Shown: positions 25,391-34,663 of the stretch, piece after piece
Numbering within the stretch: the first letter of the stretch is position 1
How the letters are laid out: each line of letters opens with the position of its first letter
Assembly (NCBI GenBank): GCA_003165595.1
Contig: PLWQ01000009.1
Coordinates: 141,516 to 205,515, forward strand
Origin: Fibrobacterota bacterium
Lineage (GTDB): Bacteria; Fibrobacterota; Chitinivibrionia; Chitinivibrionales; FEN-1185
Direction of reading: 5' to 3'
DNA length: 64,000 bases
Program-made: the position numbers and the translations under genes
The notes under the pieces: model-generated
Databases searched by the model: none
The model's input: the letters and a program-made list of their open reading frames with translations, nothing else
Told to the model about the DNA's origin: nothing

Positions 25391-27193
25391 TCATCTCCTG
25401 AGTAATACCTCCGCCGAAACAGTGCGGTTTCCTGCAACTATCCGCAGCAAATATACCCCGTCTGCGCCCACGATATTATTGATAGTCACCAGCCCTGCCG
25501 GATCGGGATGGAGATGGCAGATTCTGGATATGCACTTGCCGCAAAGGCTGTAAATTGAGAGGTCCACATTGCCAATAGGCGAGCGGGAGAGAAGAATTCT
25601 CGTGCCCGTTGGAGTAGACCAGATTTTCGAGATGGACATGACAATGTCCGGTTTTCCTCTACTGCAAATTGCTCCGCTCGTAACTATGTCAAGGCTGTCG
25701 ACGGGGCTGAACAGTTGAGAATTTCTGCTACAACTCACTCGCCAATACCATTCGCCGCCGCCAAGATCCGCAGACGGAATGTAGAAGGAATCCGTCAATG
25801 GGATGATGAACGGGCTTGCAAATACGATGTTGCTCGCCAATTCAAAAGTGTAGGATTTGGCGTTGTTGACGTTATTCCACCTAAAGGCGGGCCTTGATGT
25901 TGAGACAATAGCGCCATCATAACGAATGAGGAGTGGTATGGAGTCTGACACGATTTGGAACGCATCTACTTGTGACCAACTGTCGATCAAGTTGGACTTG
26001 ACGCGCCAATAGATGGAGCCTGCGGAAAGTTCGGTGCTCGATGTAAATTGGGTGTCGGAAGTGGGAACGACTAAGGCTGGATTCATGAAAATGCTGTTGT
26101 AGGCTACTTGGAGTGTGTACGAAGATGCAGCAGGCACGGAATACCATTTTAGCGAAGGCCTCGTATTTTCCGTAACCTTTGGGACGTATGGGATCAGTAC
26201 CGGAACCCGCGGATCTTGAACCACGAACGATCCGATTTCCGAATAAATCACTAGACTATCATTTATGCCGGCAACGACTTGCCAGTAAATCGTATCTATA
26301 GGAAGGTCAACCGGAACCTTGTAGCTGGTGTCGGCTACAGGAGTTCGAATATAGGGATTGGAGAAGGACTTTATTGTGTCGATCAGGACGGAATAACCTG
26401 CCGCCTGAGGGACCGAATGCCAAGTCAGAATTGGCATTCGATTCGTAGAGGGGCTTGCAACCGGAATGAGCATTGGATAGATTGTCTGAAGCGAAGGATT
26501 ATTGTACAAGTCTGTGACTTCCGCTTGGCTGAGAACCCTGTTATAAATCCGGATTGCATCAATCGTTCCATGGAAGGGCATGTTGTACAGTGAACTGCCT
26601 ATATTCTTCCTTGCGCCAATGCTAACGGGTTCTGAGGTTTGGTACAAAGACGATGGCGGTGCCTGGCTTGCCTTCAGGACGCCATTGACATATAGCTTCA
26701 TTAGATTGCTTCCCTCGTCCAATGCTGCAACAATATGGTCCCAATGGTTGCTTGGGAATACTCCGGATTCGAGCATCGTTACCGTAGCATACTTGTCCCT
26801 TGCGAAAAACCTGTATCCGCCCAGCGAGGCATCAATACAATATTGTTCATTTCCACCAGTGCCTCTAGTGATAATACCCGCGTCTTGAACTTGTTGAGGA
26901 GTGCCATTCACCCATACAGAGATGCTGAACGATGGAGAGGCCGTAAAATTGAGTGAGCTGCCATTTGATATGACCACATAACTGCTCACTCCATCAAAGT
27001 TCAAGGCCTCGCCCTCAATGCCGGTTGTCCACTTAGCTCCAACGATTGTGCCATCATTCGCATTGCCACTTCTGTCATGCAGCACATTCCCGGTGCCTTC
27101 GTTGAAATCCCACAGGGCGACAATGTCGGACGCTGAAACTGCGGACAGACATGCAAATCCCAAAATGCAAAAAATGCAAATAAGACCGCGCAT
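25391..27193 (-). CDS. secreted LamG protein with three Ig/FN3-like repeats and a sorting-like C-terminus
   Basis: A 600-residue exported protein. Signal peptide 1-22 (cut after AVSA); LamG jelly-roll about 23-240; three repeats of about 90 residues, each beginning P-x-L-x-W-x-x-V and ending Y-W-R/Q-V (about 245-340, 340-430, 430-515); a C-terminal domain LSIYSLCGKCISR ... GVYLLRIVAGNRTVSAEVLLRR. The last resembles type-A sorting domains of the type IX secretion system. The ATG follows AGGGGG. Probably a surface adhesin or carbohydrate binder; no catalytic motif is seen. Confidence 0.8.
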   Translation of the reverse strand: MRGLICIFCILGFACLSAVSASDIVALWDFNEGTGNVLHDRSGNANDGTIVGAKWTTGIEGEALNFDGVSSYVVISNGSSLNFTASPSFSISVWVNGTPQQVQDAGIITRGTGGNEQYCIDASLGGYRFFARDKYATVTMLESGVFPSNHWDHIVAALDEGSNLMKLYVNGVLKASQAPPSSLYQTSEPVSIGARKNIGSSLYNMPFHGTIDAIRIYNRVLSQAEVTDLYNNPSLQTIYPMLIPVASPSTNRMPILTWHSVPQAAGYSVLIDTIKSFSNPYIRTPVADTSYKVPVDLPIDTIYWQVVAGINDSLVIYSEIGSFVVQDPRVPVLIPYVPKVTENTRPSLKWYSVPAASSYTLQVAYNSIFMNPALVVPTSDTQFTSSTELSAGSIYWRVKSNLIDSWSQVDAFQIVSDSIPLLIRYDGAIVSTSRPAFRWNNVNNAKSYTFELASNIVFASPFIIPLTDSFYIPSADLGGGEWYWRVSCSRNSQLFSPVDSLDIVTSGAICSRGKPDIVMSISKIWSTPTGTRILLSRSPIGNVDLSIYSLCGKCISRICHLHPDPAGLVTINNIVGADGVYLLRIVAGNRTVSAEVLLRR

Positions 27194-27249
27194 GAGGCCC
27201 CCTGATTGTGATTGTATAAAGTCCTATTGGGACAGAAAATACCCTTGAT

Positions 27250-27278
27250 AATATACCATTGTTCTTCGCGGCCGGCAA
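27250..27278 (-). promoter_or_regulatory. sigma-70-like promoter for the surface protein
   Basis: On the minus strand TTGCCG-N17-TATATT, with a leader of about 50 nt to ATG 27193. Confidence 0.55.
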
Positions 27279-27469
27279 TTAGAAATGTCAAGAAGATTGC
27301 GTAAAACAAGTCGGTTGCCGCATTGGGTCACAAATCATTATCGCTTTCAATTCAACTTCAAGATTGGCTGAATGCGTGCGGGCGGAGTATGGTAAAGGTG
27401 GCCGCAATTCCCGAGAGGCCCTGGAAGCATGGAGCAACCCACATTCAGCGCGCAATATTTCCAGGATAC

Positions 27470-27498
27470 TTGTAATTTTTGTCTCAATCTTCTATTTT
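27470..27498 (+). promoter_or_regulatory. sigma-70-like promoter for phosphofructokinase
   Basis: TTGTAA-N17-TATTTT, with a predicted start near 27505 and a leader of about 57 nt to the GTG at 27562. Confidence 0.5.
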
Positions 27499-27561
27499 TG
27501 TGTGTCCTAATTTTGACAGCCCAGCTATTTTTTCAACAATCATGAAAAAGGAGCAACTACC

Positions 27562-28776
27562 GTGGCCAAACTTGTGGGAAAAGCAGTAATCGCGCAGGGC
27601 GGCGGCCCGACCGCAGTCATCAACCAGAGCCTTGTGGGCGCCGTTTTGCAGGCGAGGAAATATGCGTGCATCGACAACATATATGGCGCTCTTCACGGGG
27701 TGAGCGGCATCGTCAATGAGGATTTTGTCGACCTTACTCAGGCCACGACGCATAACCTGGAAAGGGTGGCTGTCTCTCCTTCATCGGCAATGCTTTCGAC
27801 CCGCGACAAACCGGACGCGGAGTACTGCGGCAAGATTTTTAAAGTCCTCAAGGCGCATGATGTTCGGTATTTCTATTATATCGGCGGAAATGATTCTGCA
27901 GATACCTGCAGAATCGTCAACGAAAATGCAAAGAAGGCCGGGTACGAACTTCGTGTCGTGCACATACCAAAAACCATCGACAACGATCTGCGAGTTACGG
28001 ACCACTGCCCGGGTTTTGGGTCGGCAGGACGGTTTGTGAGCCTTGCGTTTGCCGGTCTCAACCTGGATAACCGCAGCCTTCCGGGCGTGTATATCGCGGT
28101 CATCATGGGGCGAAATGCGGGTTTCCTTACAGCCGCGTCGGTATTTGCCAAAAAATACCCGGATGACGGTCCGCATTGCATATACCTTCCCGAGAAACCG
28201 TTTTCTCAGGATAAGTTTCTCTCAGACGTCGACAAGTACTACAAAAAATACGGAAGGTGCGTGATCGCGGCGTCGGAAGGTATCACCGACAAAGACGGCA
28301 CGCCCATTATCGCCGCCTTGACAAAAAACAGCGAGAAAGATGCTCATGGCAATGTTCAGCTTTCCGGCACCGGCGCACTTGGTGACGCGCTTTCGAACCT
28401 GGTCAAGGAAAAGCTCAAGATCAAGCGGGTGCGATGCGACACTTTCGGTTACCTGCAGCGAAGTTTCCTGAGTGTTGTTTCGGAAATCGACGCGCAGGAA
28501 GCTCGCGAAGTGGGTGAGAAGGCTGTGCAGTTCTCGGTGTGGGCCGATATCGACGGCAGCGTGGCAATCCGAAGAACAGGCGACTATTCGGTGGAATATT
28601 TTCTTACGCCTCTCGAAACCGTCGCGCGCGATGCCAAGAAAATGGCCGATGAATTCATCGACGCGGAGAATTCGACCGTCACCGAAGCATTCAAACAGTA
28701 CGCTCGTCCCCTAATCGGGCCGATGCCCGAGTACGAGCGCATTTCCGCTCCGCTGGTAAGCAAGTTGCTGGCATAA
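27562..28776 (+). CDS. pfp: pyrophosphate-dependent 6-phosphofructokinase
   Basis: Reversible phosphorylation of fructose 6-phosphate in glycolysis. Residues that mark PPi use are present: G-G-N-D111 where ATP enzymes have a glycine, and P-K137-T-I-D-N-D where ATP enzymes have P-G-T-I-D. Further motifs are GGGPTAVINQSLVG (11-26) and MGRNAGFLTA. Length 404 fits the family. Start GTG 27562 with AAGGAG eight bases upstream. It has its own promoter and appears monocistronic. Confidence 0.93.
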   Translation: MAKLVGKAVIAQGGGPTAVINQSLVGAVLQARKYACIDNIYGALHGVSGIVNEDFVDLTQATTHNLERVAVSPSSAMLSTRDKPDAEYCGKIFKVLKAHDVRYFYYIGGNDSADTCRIVNENAKKAGYELRVVHIPKTIDNDLRVTDHCPGFGSAGRFVSLAFAGLNLDNRSLPGVYIAVIMGRNAGFLTAASVFAKKYPDDGPHCIYLPEKPFSQDKFLSDVDKYYKKYGRCVIAASEGITDKDGTPIIAALTKNSEKDAHGNVQLSGTGALGDALSNLVKEKLKIKRVRCDTFGYLQRSFLSVVSEIDAQEAREVGEKAVQFSVWADIDGSVAIRRTGDYSVEYFLTPLETVARDAKKMADEFIDAENSTVTEAFKQYARPLIGPMPEYERISAPLVSKLLA

Positions 28777-28875
28777 TAGGGGTGGTCGCGGTCCAACGGT
28801 ATTGCCTCTGGCAGCTTAGCTGCTTTCAGATGTTTTCTCTTGCAGGCAGGCCCGGCGCATTTTCGTGCTCCGGGC

Positions 28876-29739
28876 ATGTTTCTTTATGAAGGACGACTGG
28901 AACAAGCTTTGAACATTTTTGCCACGATTCACAAGAGCATTTTTTCCGGCGAGTTCTACGAGGGTATACCTGCGATGCCCGGCCGAAAGGCGCTGCAATT
29001 CCTTCTTGTGATTTGCCTGAGTACTGCAATCATCTGCGGGTTTTCGCATCTGTATTATGCGCTGGACCCGGAGGCAGGTCTTGCCGCAGAGACTGCCGGA
29101 TCACTGGGCGGCATTGAGATCACAAACGGCGTGCTTAATCCTCACAGAACCGTGCCTTACATTCCGGACAATTTGCGGGTATCGCGAATGTTCGAATTGC
29201 TTTTTTGTCTTCCGCGGTCTTCCGCTCTGGTTCCTGATTCCTTTGTTGTTGTTGACACGTCTGCAAAATCGTCGGCACATCTTGGTCCCAACACGATGTT
29301 TCTTCTTACTGCGCGCCGCCTGATCGTCAACCCGGGATCGCAGCACTCCTATGGAAAATCGTATACGGATCTCCTGGGAAAGCTGCATGTGATCGCGGAA
29401 AAGGGTTCGATCCAGAAAGTGCTGTTGCACAGGGTTGGATTTCTTGCCCTTTTCTACTGTGTGTGGACAGGAGTCTCAAACGCCGTGGTTTATCTCCTGA
29501 GTATTGCCTTTCTATCACTTGCGGCATATATTTTTAGACTCGAACGTTCGCGAGGCCTGGCAGATTTTCTCAAAATGGCGTGTTTTGCAGGTTCGCCCGT
29601 GTATGTCGGCACGAACATAGTCGCCCTTTCCGGCACAAGCATATCTTGGACGTGGCAGGTACTTATTTTGCTTTCAACATTTGTCATGTTCAGAGGCGTT
29701 CGCCACATCTCGCAATCCGCCCACGACTCCGACGCGTAG
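28876..29739 (+). CDS. DUF1189-like membrane protein
   Basis: A predicted integral membrane protein of about 287 residues. A conserved-looking cytoplasmic start (LNIFATIHKSIFSGEFYEG) is followed by a first membrane segment, a soluble extracytoplasmic domain of about 100 residues, and four closely packed C-terminal segments. This layout matches DUF1189. The start is uncertain: ATG 28876 is the first ATG, while TTG 28840 or a later TTG before LNIF are possible. The next gene begins 18 bp downstream. Confidence 0.6.
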   Translation: MFLYEGRLEQALNIFATIHKSIFSGEFYEGIPAMPGRKALQFLLVICLSTAIICGFSHLYYALDPEAGLAAETAGSLGGIEITNGVLNPHRTVPYIPDNLRVSRMFELLFCLPRSSALVPDSFVVVDTSAKSSAHLGPNTMFLLTARRLIVNPGSQHSYGKSYTDLLGKLHVIAEKGSIQKVLLHRVGFLALFYCVWTGVSNAVVYLLSIAFLSLAAYIFRLERSRGLADFLKMACFAGSPVYVGTNIVALSGTSISWTWQVLILLSTFVMFRGVRHISQSAHDSDA

Positions 29740-29757
29740 GAGAGAAGGATAGCTGGT

Positions 29758-30624
29758 ATGCTCCTCGGAATCCAGCAGAAAAAAGGGGATCCCGCCAAGC
29801 TCGACGGCCGGCTTACGGTTTATGCCATTCTCGATATAGATCCTTCCGACCTGCTTGCCATGAAACACCCGATTGCATCGATGGTGCACGATGGACTCCT
29901 TGTGGCACAGGGCAACTACCGTGAGCAGAACAACCTTCGGGATTTTCTCAAGTCGGAAATGGGAGTTTCTCTCGAAGATGGTCTCGAGGAATTTCTCGAC
30001 AAACTTGGCGGGCTGGAATCCGCGCTGGATCCCGAAAAGCTGCGGGATCGCATAGAAAACATCGATGATCTTGAAGATTTCATACCAACGCCAGCCAAGA
30101 TCGTCCCATTTACCTCGGAGGATGATGTGCTGTCCCAGGAGGGAGACGTTTACTTCGCGGGGACATTCAAGAACGTCGGCAATGCCATCCTGAGTGTCAA
30201 TTCGGTACCCATCTTGTACCAGGCAAGGTTTCGGGAACAGGAAATTCAAAAAGTCCGCAATGAGATAGAGTTGTTGACCTCCCAGATCGAAAAGAACGCT
30301 CCCCCCCGTGAAAAACTTCTTTCCCCGGACATGAAGGTTGAAGGGAAGATTATGAAGGAGTTTATCCCGAACATGCTGTATTGCCGCAAGGAGAAAAAAG
30401 TATTTGGCGCGGCCGAGAAGCTGTTCCGGGATTTCATGCACGATTACAAGAACGGGGAAGATATAAACGCCATCGTGAGGATCATTGCCGACGACCATGA
30501 ACTTACCTCCCGGCATTTCAAGCTTCTGGAATTGTACGCGAAGAAAATATCACGAATCATGGAAGAAGATTTCGCTGAGGCGGAGAAACTCCAGAATGAC
30601 ATCACGGCTCTCGCACAGCAATAG
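29758..30624 (+). CDS. conserved-looking soluble protein of unknown function
   Basis: I do not recognise this 288-residue protein. It has no signal peptide or membrane segment. Residues 15-45 read like a strand-rich start (RLTVYAILDIDPSDL), 60-110 are acidic helices, 160-180 form a coiled-coil-like stretch (QEIQKVRNEIELLTSQIEK), and the C-terminus is helical. The ATG follows AAGGA. Coding quality is good and it is coupled to the DUF1189 gene, so a cytosolic partner of that membrane protein is a reasonable inference. Confidence 0.7.
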   Translation: MLLGIQQKKGDPAKLDGRLTVYAILDIDPSDLLAMKHPIASMVHDGLLVAQGNYREQNNLRDFLKSEMGVSLEDGLEEFLDKLGGLESALDPEKLRDRIENIDDLEDFIPTPAKIVPFTSEDDVLSQEGDVYFAGTFKNVGNAILSVNSVPILYQARFREQEIQKVRNEIELLTSQIEKNAPPREKLLSPDMKVEGKIMKEFIPNMLYCRKEKKVFGAAEKLFRDFMHDYKNGEDINAIVRIIADDHELTSRHFKLLELYAKKISRIMEEDFAEAEKLQNDITALAQQ

Positions 30625-30663
30625 AAACAACAGGGCTCGCGCCTGAAATCCCTGCTGTTTCTA
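30622..30663 (+). terminator. hairpin overlapping the stop codon
   Basis: TAGAAACAACAGGG (30622-30635) pairs with CCCTGCTGTTTCTA (30650-30663), with one mismatch. The stop codon TAG is its first three bases. The T-run is short, so termination is likely but not certain. Confidence 0.6.
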
Positions 30664-30717
30664 TTCACGTGATGATGCGGGCGAAGAACCCTTTTAGCCC
30701 GTCAATCACCCAACGAT

Positions 30718-32436
30718 ATGGGAAATTCCTTGATGCTTTTCGGCAAACATATCGCCCCGCCAGACATCCAAAGTGACGTAACGCTCATGGCGCGCATCGT
30801 CGAGCATACACGCATCAACATCATTATTACCGACCCCGAAGGTTCCATTCTGTATGCCAACGCCTGTGCCGAACGCGATCTCAAAGTATCGCGCGACAAG
30901 CTCCGCGGAATGTCGATCGAATCTCTCATATCAGATGTGGGCGACGGCATGCCGTGGAAGGATTTGCAGGCCAGCCTTGTCCACGACAGGTCATGCGAAG
31001 GCAGAGTGCGTCTGCTGTGCAAAGGCGCCGCCGAATTGACATGTTCGCTTCACGCATTCGCCATCGATGATACCGCCGCGGCCAGGAACGTGTTCGTTTT
31101 TCAATTCCAGGACGTTACCGCAGAAATCAAGTCGGTGGACCAGATCGAGCGCAAGAACATTGAGATGGCAAAAATAAATACCGAACTTATCCGTTCCAAC
31201 GCCGACCTCAAACGCGTGAGTGAGCTGAAGTCCAATTTCTTGAGTATAGCTTCGCATGAGCTCAAGACCCCGCTCACGTCCATCAAAGGCTACTCCGATA
31301 TCATCATCGACACCATGAAGGACAAGCTCGACAGCGGAGTCTTCCGGATGATCGAAAGCATAAACCGAGCTTCCGACAGGCTTCACCGGGTTGTGAATAA
31401 CATTCTCGACGTCACCCGCATCGAGCAGAAGCGCCTCAGGCTCAAACCGGAGACCATGGATCTTGCGGCGGTGGCGCGCGAATGCATCGAAGAACTCGTT
31501 CAATTTTCTTCAATACGCAGCATCAAGTTCGAATGCATCGCGGCCGACAACCTTCCCGTGTTCCTGGGCGATACCATGCGGATGCAGCAGGTGTTTACCA
31601 ACCTGTTTTCGAACGCTCTCAAATTCTCCCCCGACAATTCCACGGTTGAAGTCCATATCGGTATGCTCAACAAATCGGAATTTCATATCGTTGTCAAGGA
31701 TCAGGGCATCGGCATCGAAAAGTCGGAGCAGAAGAAGGTGTTCGACCCCTTCTACGAAATTGGGAGCACCAACCGGCACAGCACCGATTTTTCAAAGTTC
31801 ATGGGCGGCGGTACCGGGCTCGGTTTGTCTATCGTCAAAGGGGTCATCGAACGACACGGCGGCAGGATCTGGGTGGAAAGCGAAGGGCCTTCCCTGAGCG
31901 TCAAGTTCCCGGGAAGCGAATTTCACATCGTGCTTCCCATTGAAGCAAAAATCGAATGGGACGACGACGAAACGCGAACCATCAAGCTTGCAGAGCTGCA
32001 GGAAGTGAAAATCAAGGAGCGTGATTCGGCCGAAGAAAACATCGAAATGAAGCCGGTGATACTCTTTATTGACAGCGACCGTGAAGCCATCGAAATAGCC
32101 AAAATGGTTCTGGAAAATGCATTTGAGGTCCTCGTTGCCGAGACCGGCGAAATCGGTCTGTCCATGGCGTTCGATCGCCTGCCGTCGGTGATCCTTGTAG
32201 ATTCGTTCTTGCCGGGGATGGATGGGTATCGTGTTTGCAGAATATTGCGCAGCCAGGAAGAAACAAAGAATATCCCCATTGCGTTCTTCTCGGCCGGGTC
32301 GCAAAGCAGCGAGATACAGAAATGCTTCGCTTCAGGCGCGGATGACTTTATTGTCAAGCCGTTTTCCGGAAAGGAATTGGTCGAAAAGATATGGCGGCTG
32401 CTCATGAAAAAGAAGGAACAACAGAACTTCAAATAA
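30718..32436 (+). CDS. hybrid sensor histidine kinase, PAS + HisKA + HATPase + receiver
   Basis: A 572-residue cytosolic sensor kinase. PAS about 20-145; coiled coil 145-170; HisKA with H180 (SIASHELKTPLTSIKGYS); HATPase_c 285-405 (FSNALKFSP, KDQGIGIE, GGGTGLGLSIVKG); receiver 447-567 with D495 (ILVDSFLP) and the conserved Lys in FIVKPF. The start may be 30718 or ATG 30733, which has GGGAAA upstream. No dedicated response regulator is adjacent. A strong terminator follows. Confidence 0.9.
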   Translation: MGNSLMLFGKHIAPPDIQSDVTLMARIVEHTRINIIITDPEGSILYANACAERDLKVSRDKLRGMSIESLISDVGDGMPWKDLQASLVHDRSCEGRVRLLCKGAAELTCSLHAFAIDDTAAARNVFVFQFQDVTAEIKSVDQIERKNIEMAKINTELIRSNADLKRVSELKSNFLSIASHELKTPLTSIKGYSDIIIDTMKDKLDSGVFRMIESINRASDRLHRVVNNILDVTRIEQKRLRLKPETMDLAAVARECIEELVQFSSIRSIKFECIAADNLPVFLGDTMRMQQVFTNLFSNALKFSPDNSTVEVHIGMLNKSEFHIVVKDQGIGIEKSEQKKVFDPFYEIGSTNRHSTDFSKFMGGGTGLGLSIVKGVIERHGGRIWVESEGPSLSVKFPGSEFHIVLPIEAKIEWDDDETRTIKLAELQEVKIKERDSAEENIEMKPVILFIDSDREAIEIAKMVLENAFEVLVAETGEIGLSMAFDRLPSVILVDSFLPGMDGYRVCRILRSQEETKNIPIAFFSAGSQSSEIQKCFASGADDFIVKPFSGKELVEKIWRLLMKKKEQQNFK

Positions 32437-32451
32437 GACTTTTTGCAGTTA

Positions 32452-32493
32452 AAAAAGAAGAGGAACCGTTCTTGTGCGGCTCCTCTTCTTTTT
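32452..32493. terminator. bidirectional rho-independent terminator
   Basis: AAAAAGAAGAGGAACCG (32452-32468) pairs with CGGCTCCTCTTCTTTTT (32477-32493). A- and T-rich flanks make it work on both strands, ending the kinase gene and the convergent SH3 gene. Confidence 0.9.
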
Positions 32494-32514
32494 GTTTGCT
32501 GTTGTAGGCCGGCA

Positions 32515-32964
32515 TTACTTCGACTGTCGCTCCACGGTTTCTCTGTCGACGTTTTCGCGAAGAGCATCGGCAAACGAACGGTCCAGTTTGATGGGATCTG
32601 CGTTCGGATTGTCGGCGTCAATGATGTACACCGGTGTGGGATTGTCGAGGTAGCCGATAACTTCGGCGTCGTCGAAGACAAATGTTTTGCTTTTTCCCGT
32701 GGCGACAACCACGCGTTTCTCGATCCATCCGGTTTCACCATCGGCCTTTTGAACCTTGTAGTGGTTCCTGCCAGACGAAAGAATAAGCAGGCGGTCGTTT
32801 GTGCCCGCTGTAAAGATAGGCTTTTCGTACAGTTCGCGTATCTCATTCTTAAAAACGCCGACATCGTTGGTAGTCGGTGTAACGTATTTTTCGGCATTCT
32901 TCTGGGCGAAGGCCATGCCTGCCATAAGGGTCAATACAAGTAAAGCTACAAATTTTAATCGCAT
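32515..32964 (-). CDS. exported SH3-domain protein
   Basis: A 149-residue protein with a signal peptide (MRLKFVALLVLTLMAGMAFAQ). It then has a bacterial SH3-like domain (residues about 40-95: NDRLLILSSGRNHYKVQKADGETGWIEKR), which in related proteins binds peptidoglycan or peptides. The C-terminus (YIIDADNPNADPIKLDRSFAD) is not recognised. ATG 32964 has AAGGAG six bases upstream. It recalls the SH3 proteins at 56-58 kb. Confidence 0.78.
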   Translation of the reverse strand: MRLKFVALLVLTLMAGMAFAQKNAEKYVTPTTNDVGVFKNEIRELYEKPIFTAGTNDRLLILSSGRNHYKVQKADGETGWIEKRVVVATGKSKTFVFDDAEVIGYLDNPTPVYIIDADNPNADPIKLDRSFADALRENVDRETVERQSK

Positions 32965-33010
32965 AACGTACTCCTTCTTGAACCAAATGTGGAGAAACCG
33001 TTCATCCGTA

Positions 33011-33039
33011 ATTATAAATGATTCGTTGAAAAGAAGCAA
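33011..33039 (-). promoter_or_regulatory. sigma-70 promoter for the SH3 protein gene
   Basis: On the minus strand TTGCTT-N17-TATAAT, with a leader of about 40 nt before ATG 32964. Confidence 0.7.
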
Positions 33040-33137
33040 GCGGGAAAAAACGAATTGCGCGTGACGTTTCTACCTCCTTCTTGCATGCAGTGATGCTGCG
33101 ATGACGGTTCGGCCAAGCGTTGTTTAACCATCTACCG

Positions 33138-34586
33138 TTACGCAAAGGCAAAGTCCATGTCGCGTGCGGCCTTGACTTCGTCGAGGCGGCCCACGGGAGT
33201 TGACACGGGCGAATCGTGAAGCAGCGACGGGTTCTCCCGCGCTTCGACGGCAATCGCCTCCATGGCAGCCACGAATGCGTCCAGAGTTTCCTTGCTTTCC
33301 GTTTCGGTCGGTTCAATCATGAGCGCTTCCTTGACAATGAGCGGAAAATAGACCGTGGGCGGGTGAAACCCCAAGTCTATGAGCCGTTTTGCAATGTCGA
33401 GGGCGTTCACTCCGTTCTTCGCCTGCCTGGCGGCGGAAATCACGCATTCATGCATGCAGGTACGGTCGAAAGGTACGTCAAATGATCGTTTAAGCCGGGC
33501 CATCACGTAATTGGCGTTTAGAACGGCATTGTCGCTCACTTCCGCAAGGCCATCGTGGCCCAGCAGAAGGATATAGGCATATGCCTTGAGACACACGCCA
33601 AAATTTCCGTAGAACGGCGCAATATACCCGATTGATTTCGGGTAACCGTAGTTGAGGGAATAGGTGTTGTCCGGTCTCTTCACGATGCGAGAAATGGGCA
33701 GAAATTCCTCGAGTTTCTTCTTGACTCCCACCGGACCCGCGCCGGGCCCGCCGCCGCCGTGCGGCGTGCCGAATGTCTTGTGAAGATTGATGTGCACCAC
33801 ATCGAAATCAGCGTCGCCTGGCCTGAATTTTCCCACGACCGCATTGAGGTTCGCCCCGTCGTAGTAGAGAAGCGCATCGTGGCGGTGGGCGCACTCGGCG
33901 ATCTTCCCGATTTGTGAATTGAATATGCCGAGCGTATTCGGATTTGTCATCATGATGGCCGCGGTCTGAGGGCCTATCATGGTTTCGAGCACGGCAAGAT
34001 CGATGACCCCGGTTTCCCGGTTGGTGGGAACGGAGCGCACCCGGTATCCGGCAATGGCGGCGCTGGAAGGATTGGTTCCGTGTGCCTCGTCGGGAATAAG
34101 GACTTCGGTCCTGACGTTGCCCCGGTCCCGGTGGTAGGCCGCAACAAGCATCATGCCCGTGAGCTCACCATGCGCTCCCGCCATGGGTTGCAGTGTAAAG
34201 GCGTCCATTCCAGAAATTTCGCACAGTACTCGTTCCAGTTCGTAAAGAACCGCAAGGGCGCCCTGGGTGAGCATGCCGCCGCGCCGTAACTGCGGCAGCA
34301 GGGGGTGGAGCGAGCAAAAACCTTCGAGCTGGGCTATTTTCTCACAGACCTTCGGGTTGTACTTCATAGTGCAGGATCCGAGCGGATAAAAATTGGTGTC
34401 CACGCCGAAGTTGCAGCGGGAAAGGGCTGTAAAATGGCGAACCACGTCGAGCTCCGACAGCTCGCACAAATCCGCGTCTCGCGTTCGCCCGTATTTCTTT
34501 TCGACGGAAATCATTGTGGGAACATCGAGCGCCGGCAGGCTGACGCCTTTTCTGTCTTGCACCGATTTCTTGAAGATTATTTCCAT
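33138..34586 (-). CDS. gcvPB: glycine dehydrogenase (decarboxylating), subunit 2
   Basis: The PLP-binding half of the split P-protein, which decarboxylates glycine and passes the aminomethyl group to lipoyl-GcvH. The PLP lysine is K270 in INLHKTFGTPHGGGGPGAGP; the N-terminal LGSCTMKYNPK is typical. The 482-residue length fits subunit 2. It is the last gene of the gcv operon, 77 bp behind gcvPA. Confidence 0.96.
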   Translation of the reverse strand: MEIIFKKSVQDRKGVSLPALDVPTMISVEKKYGRTRDADLCELSELDVVRHFTALSRCNFGVDTNFYPLGSCTMKYNPKVCEKIAQLEGFCSLHPLLPQLRRGGMLTQGALAVLYELERVLCEISGMDAFTLQPMAGAHGELTGMMLVAAYHRDRGNVRTEVLIPDEAHGTNPSSAAIAGYRVRSVPTNRETGVIDLAVLETMIGPQTAAIMMTNPNTLGIFNSQIGKIAECAHRHDALLYYDGANLNAVVGKFRPGDADFDVVHINLHKTFGTPHGGGGPGAGPVGVKKKLEEFLPISRIVKRPDNTYSLNYGYPKSIGYIAPFYGNFGVCLKAYAYILLLGHDGLAEVSDNAVLNANYVMARLKRSFDVPFDRTCMHECVISAARQAKNGVNALDIAKRLIDLGFHPPTVYFPLIVKEALMIEPTETESKETLDAFVAAMEAIAVEARENPSLLHDSPVSTPVGRLDEVKAARDMDFAFA

Positions 34587-34663
34587 GTTGTTGTCCGTGT
34601 TTCTACTGGATATAGTCGTGATTTGCCATGCGGTGGTTCACGCAGGTTGACGCAACCCTGCAT

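Larger units (their letters stand above)
27194..27561. other. divergent promoter interval
   Basis: The 368 bp between the surface-protein and phosphofructokinase genes hold two back-to-back promoters (27250-27278 minus, 27470-27498 plus). No gene or RNA is recognised in the middle. Confidence 0.5.
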
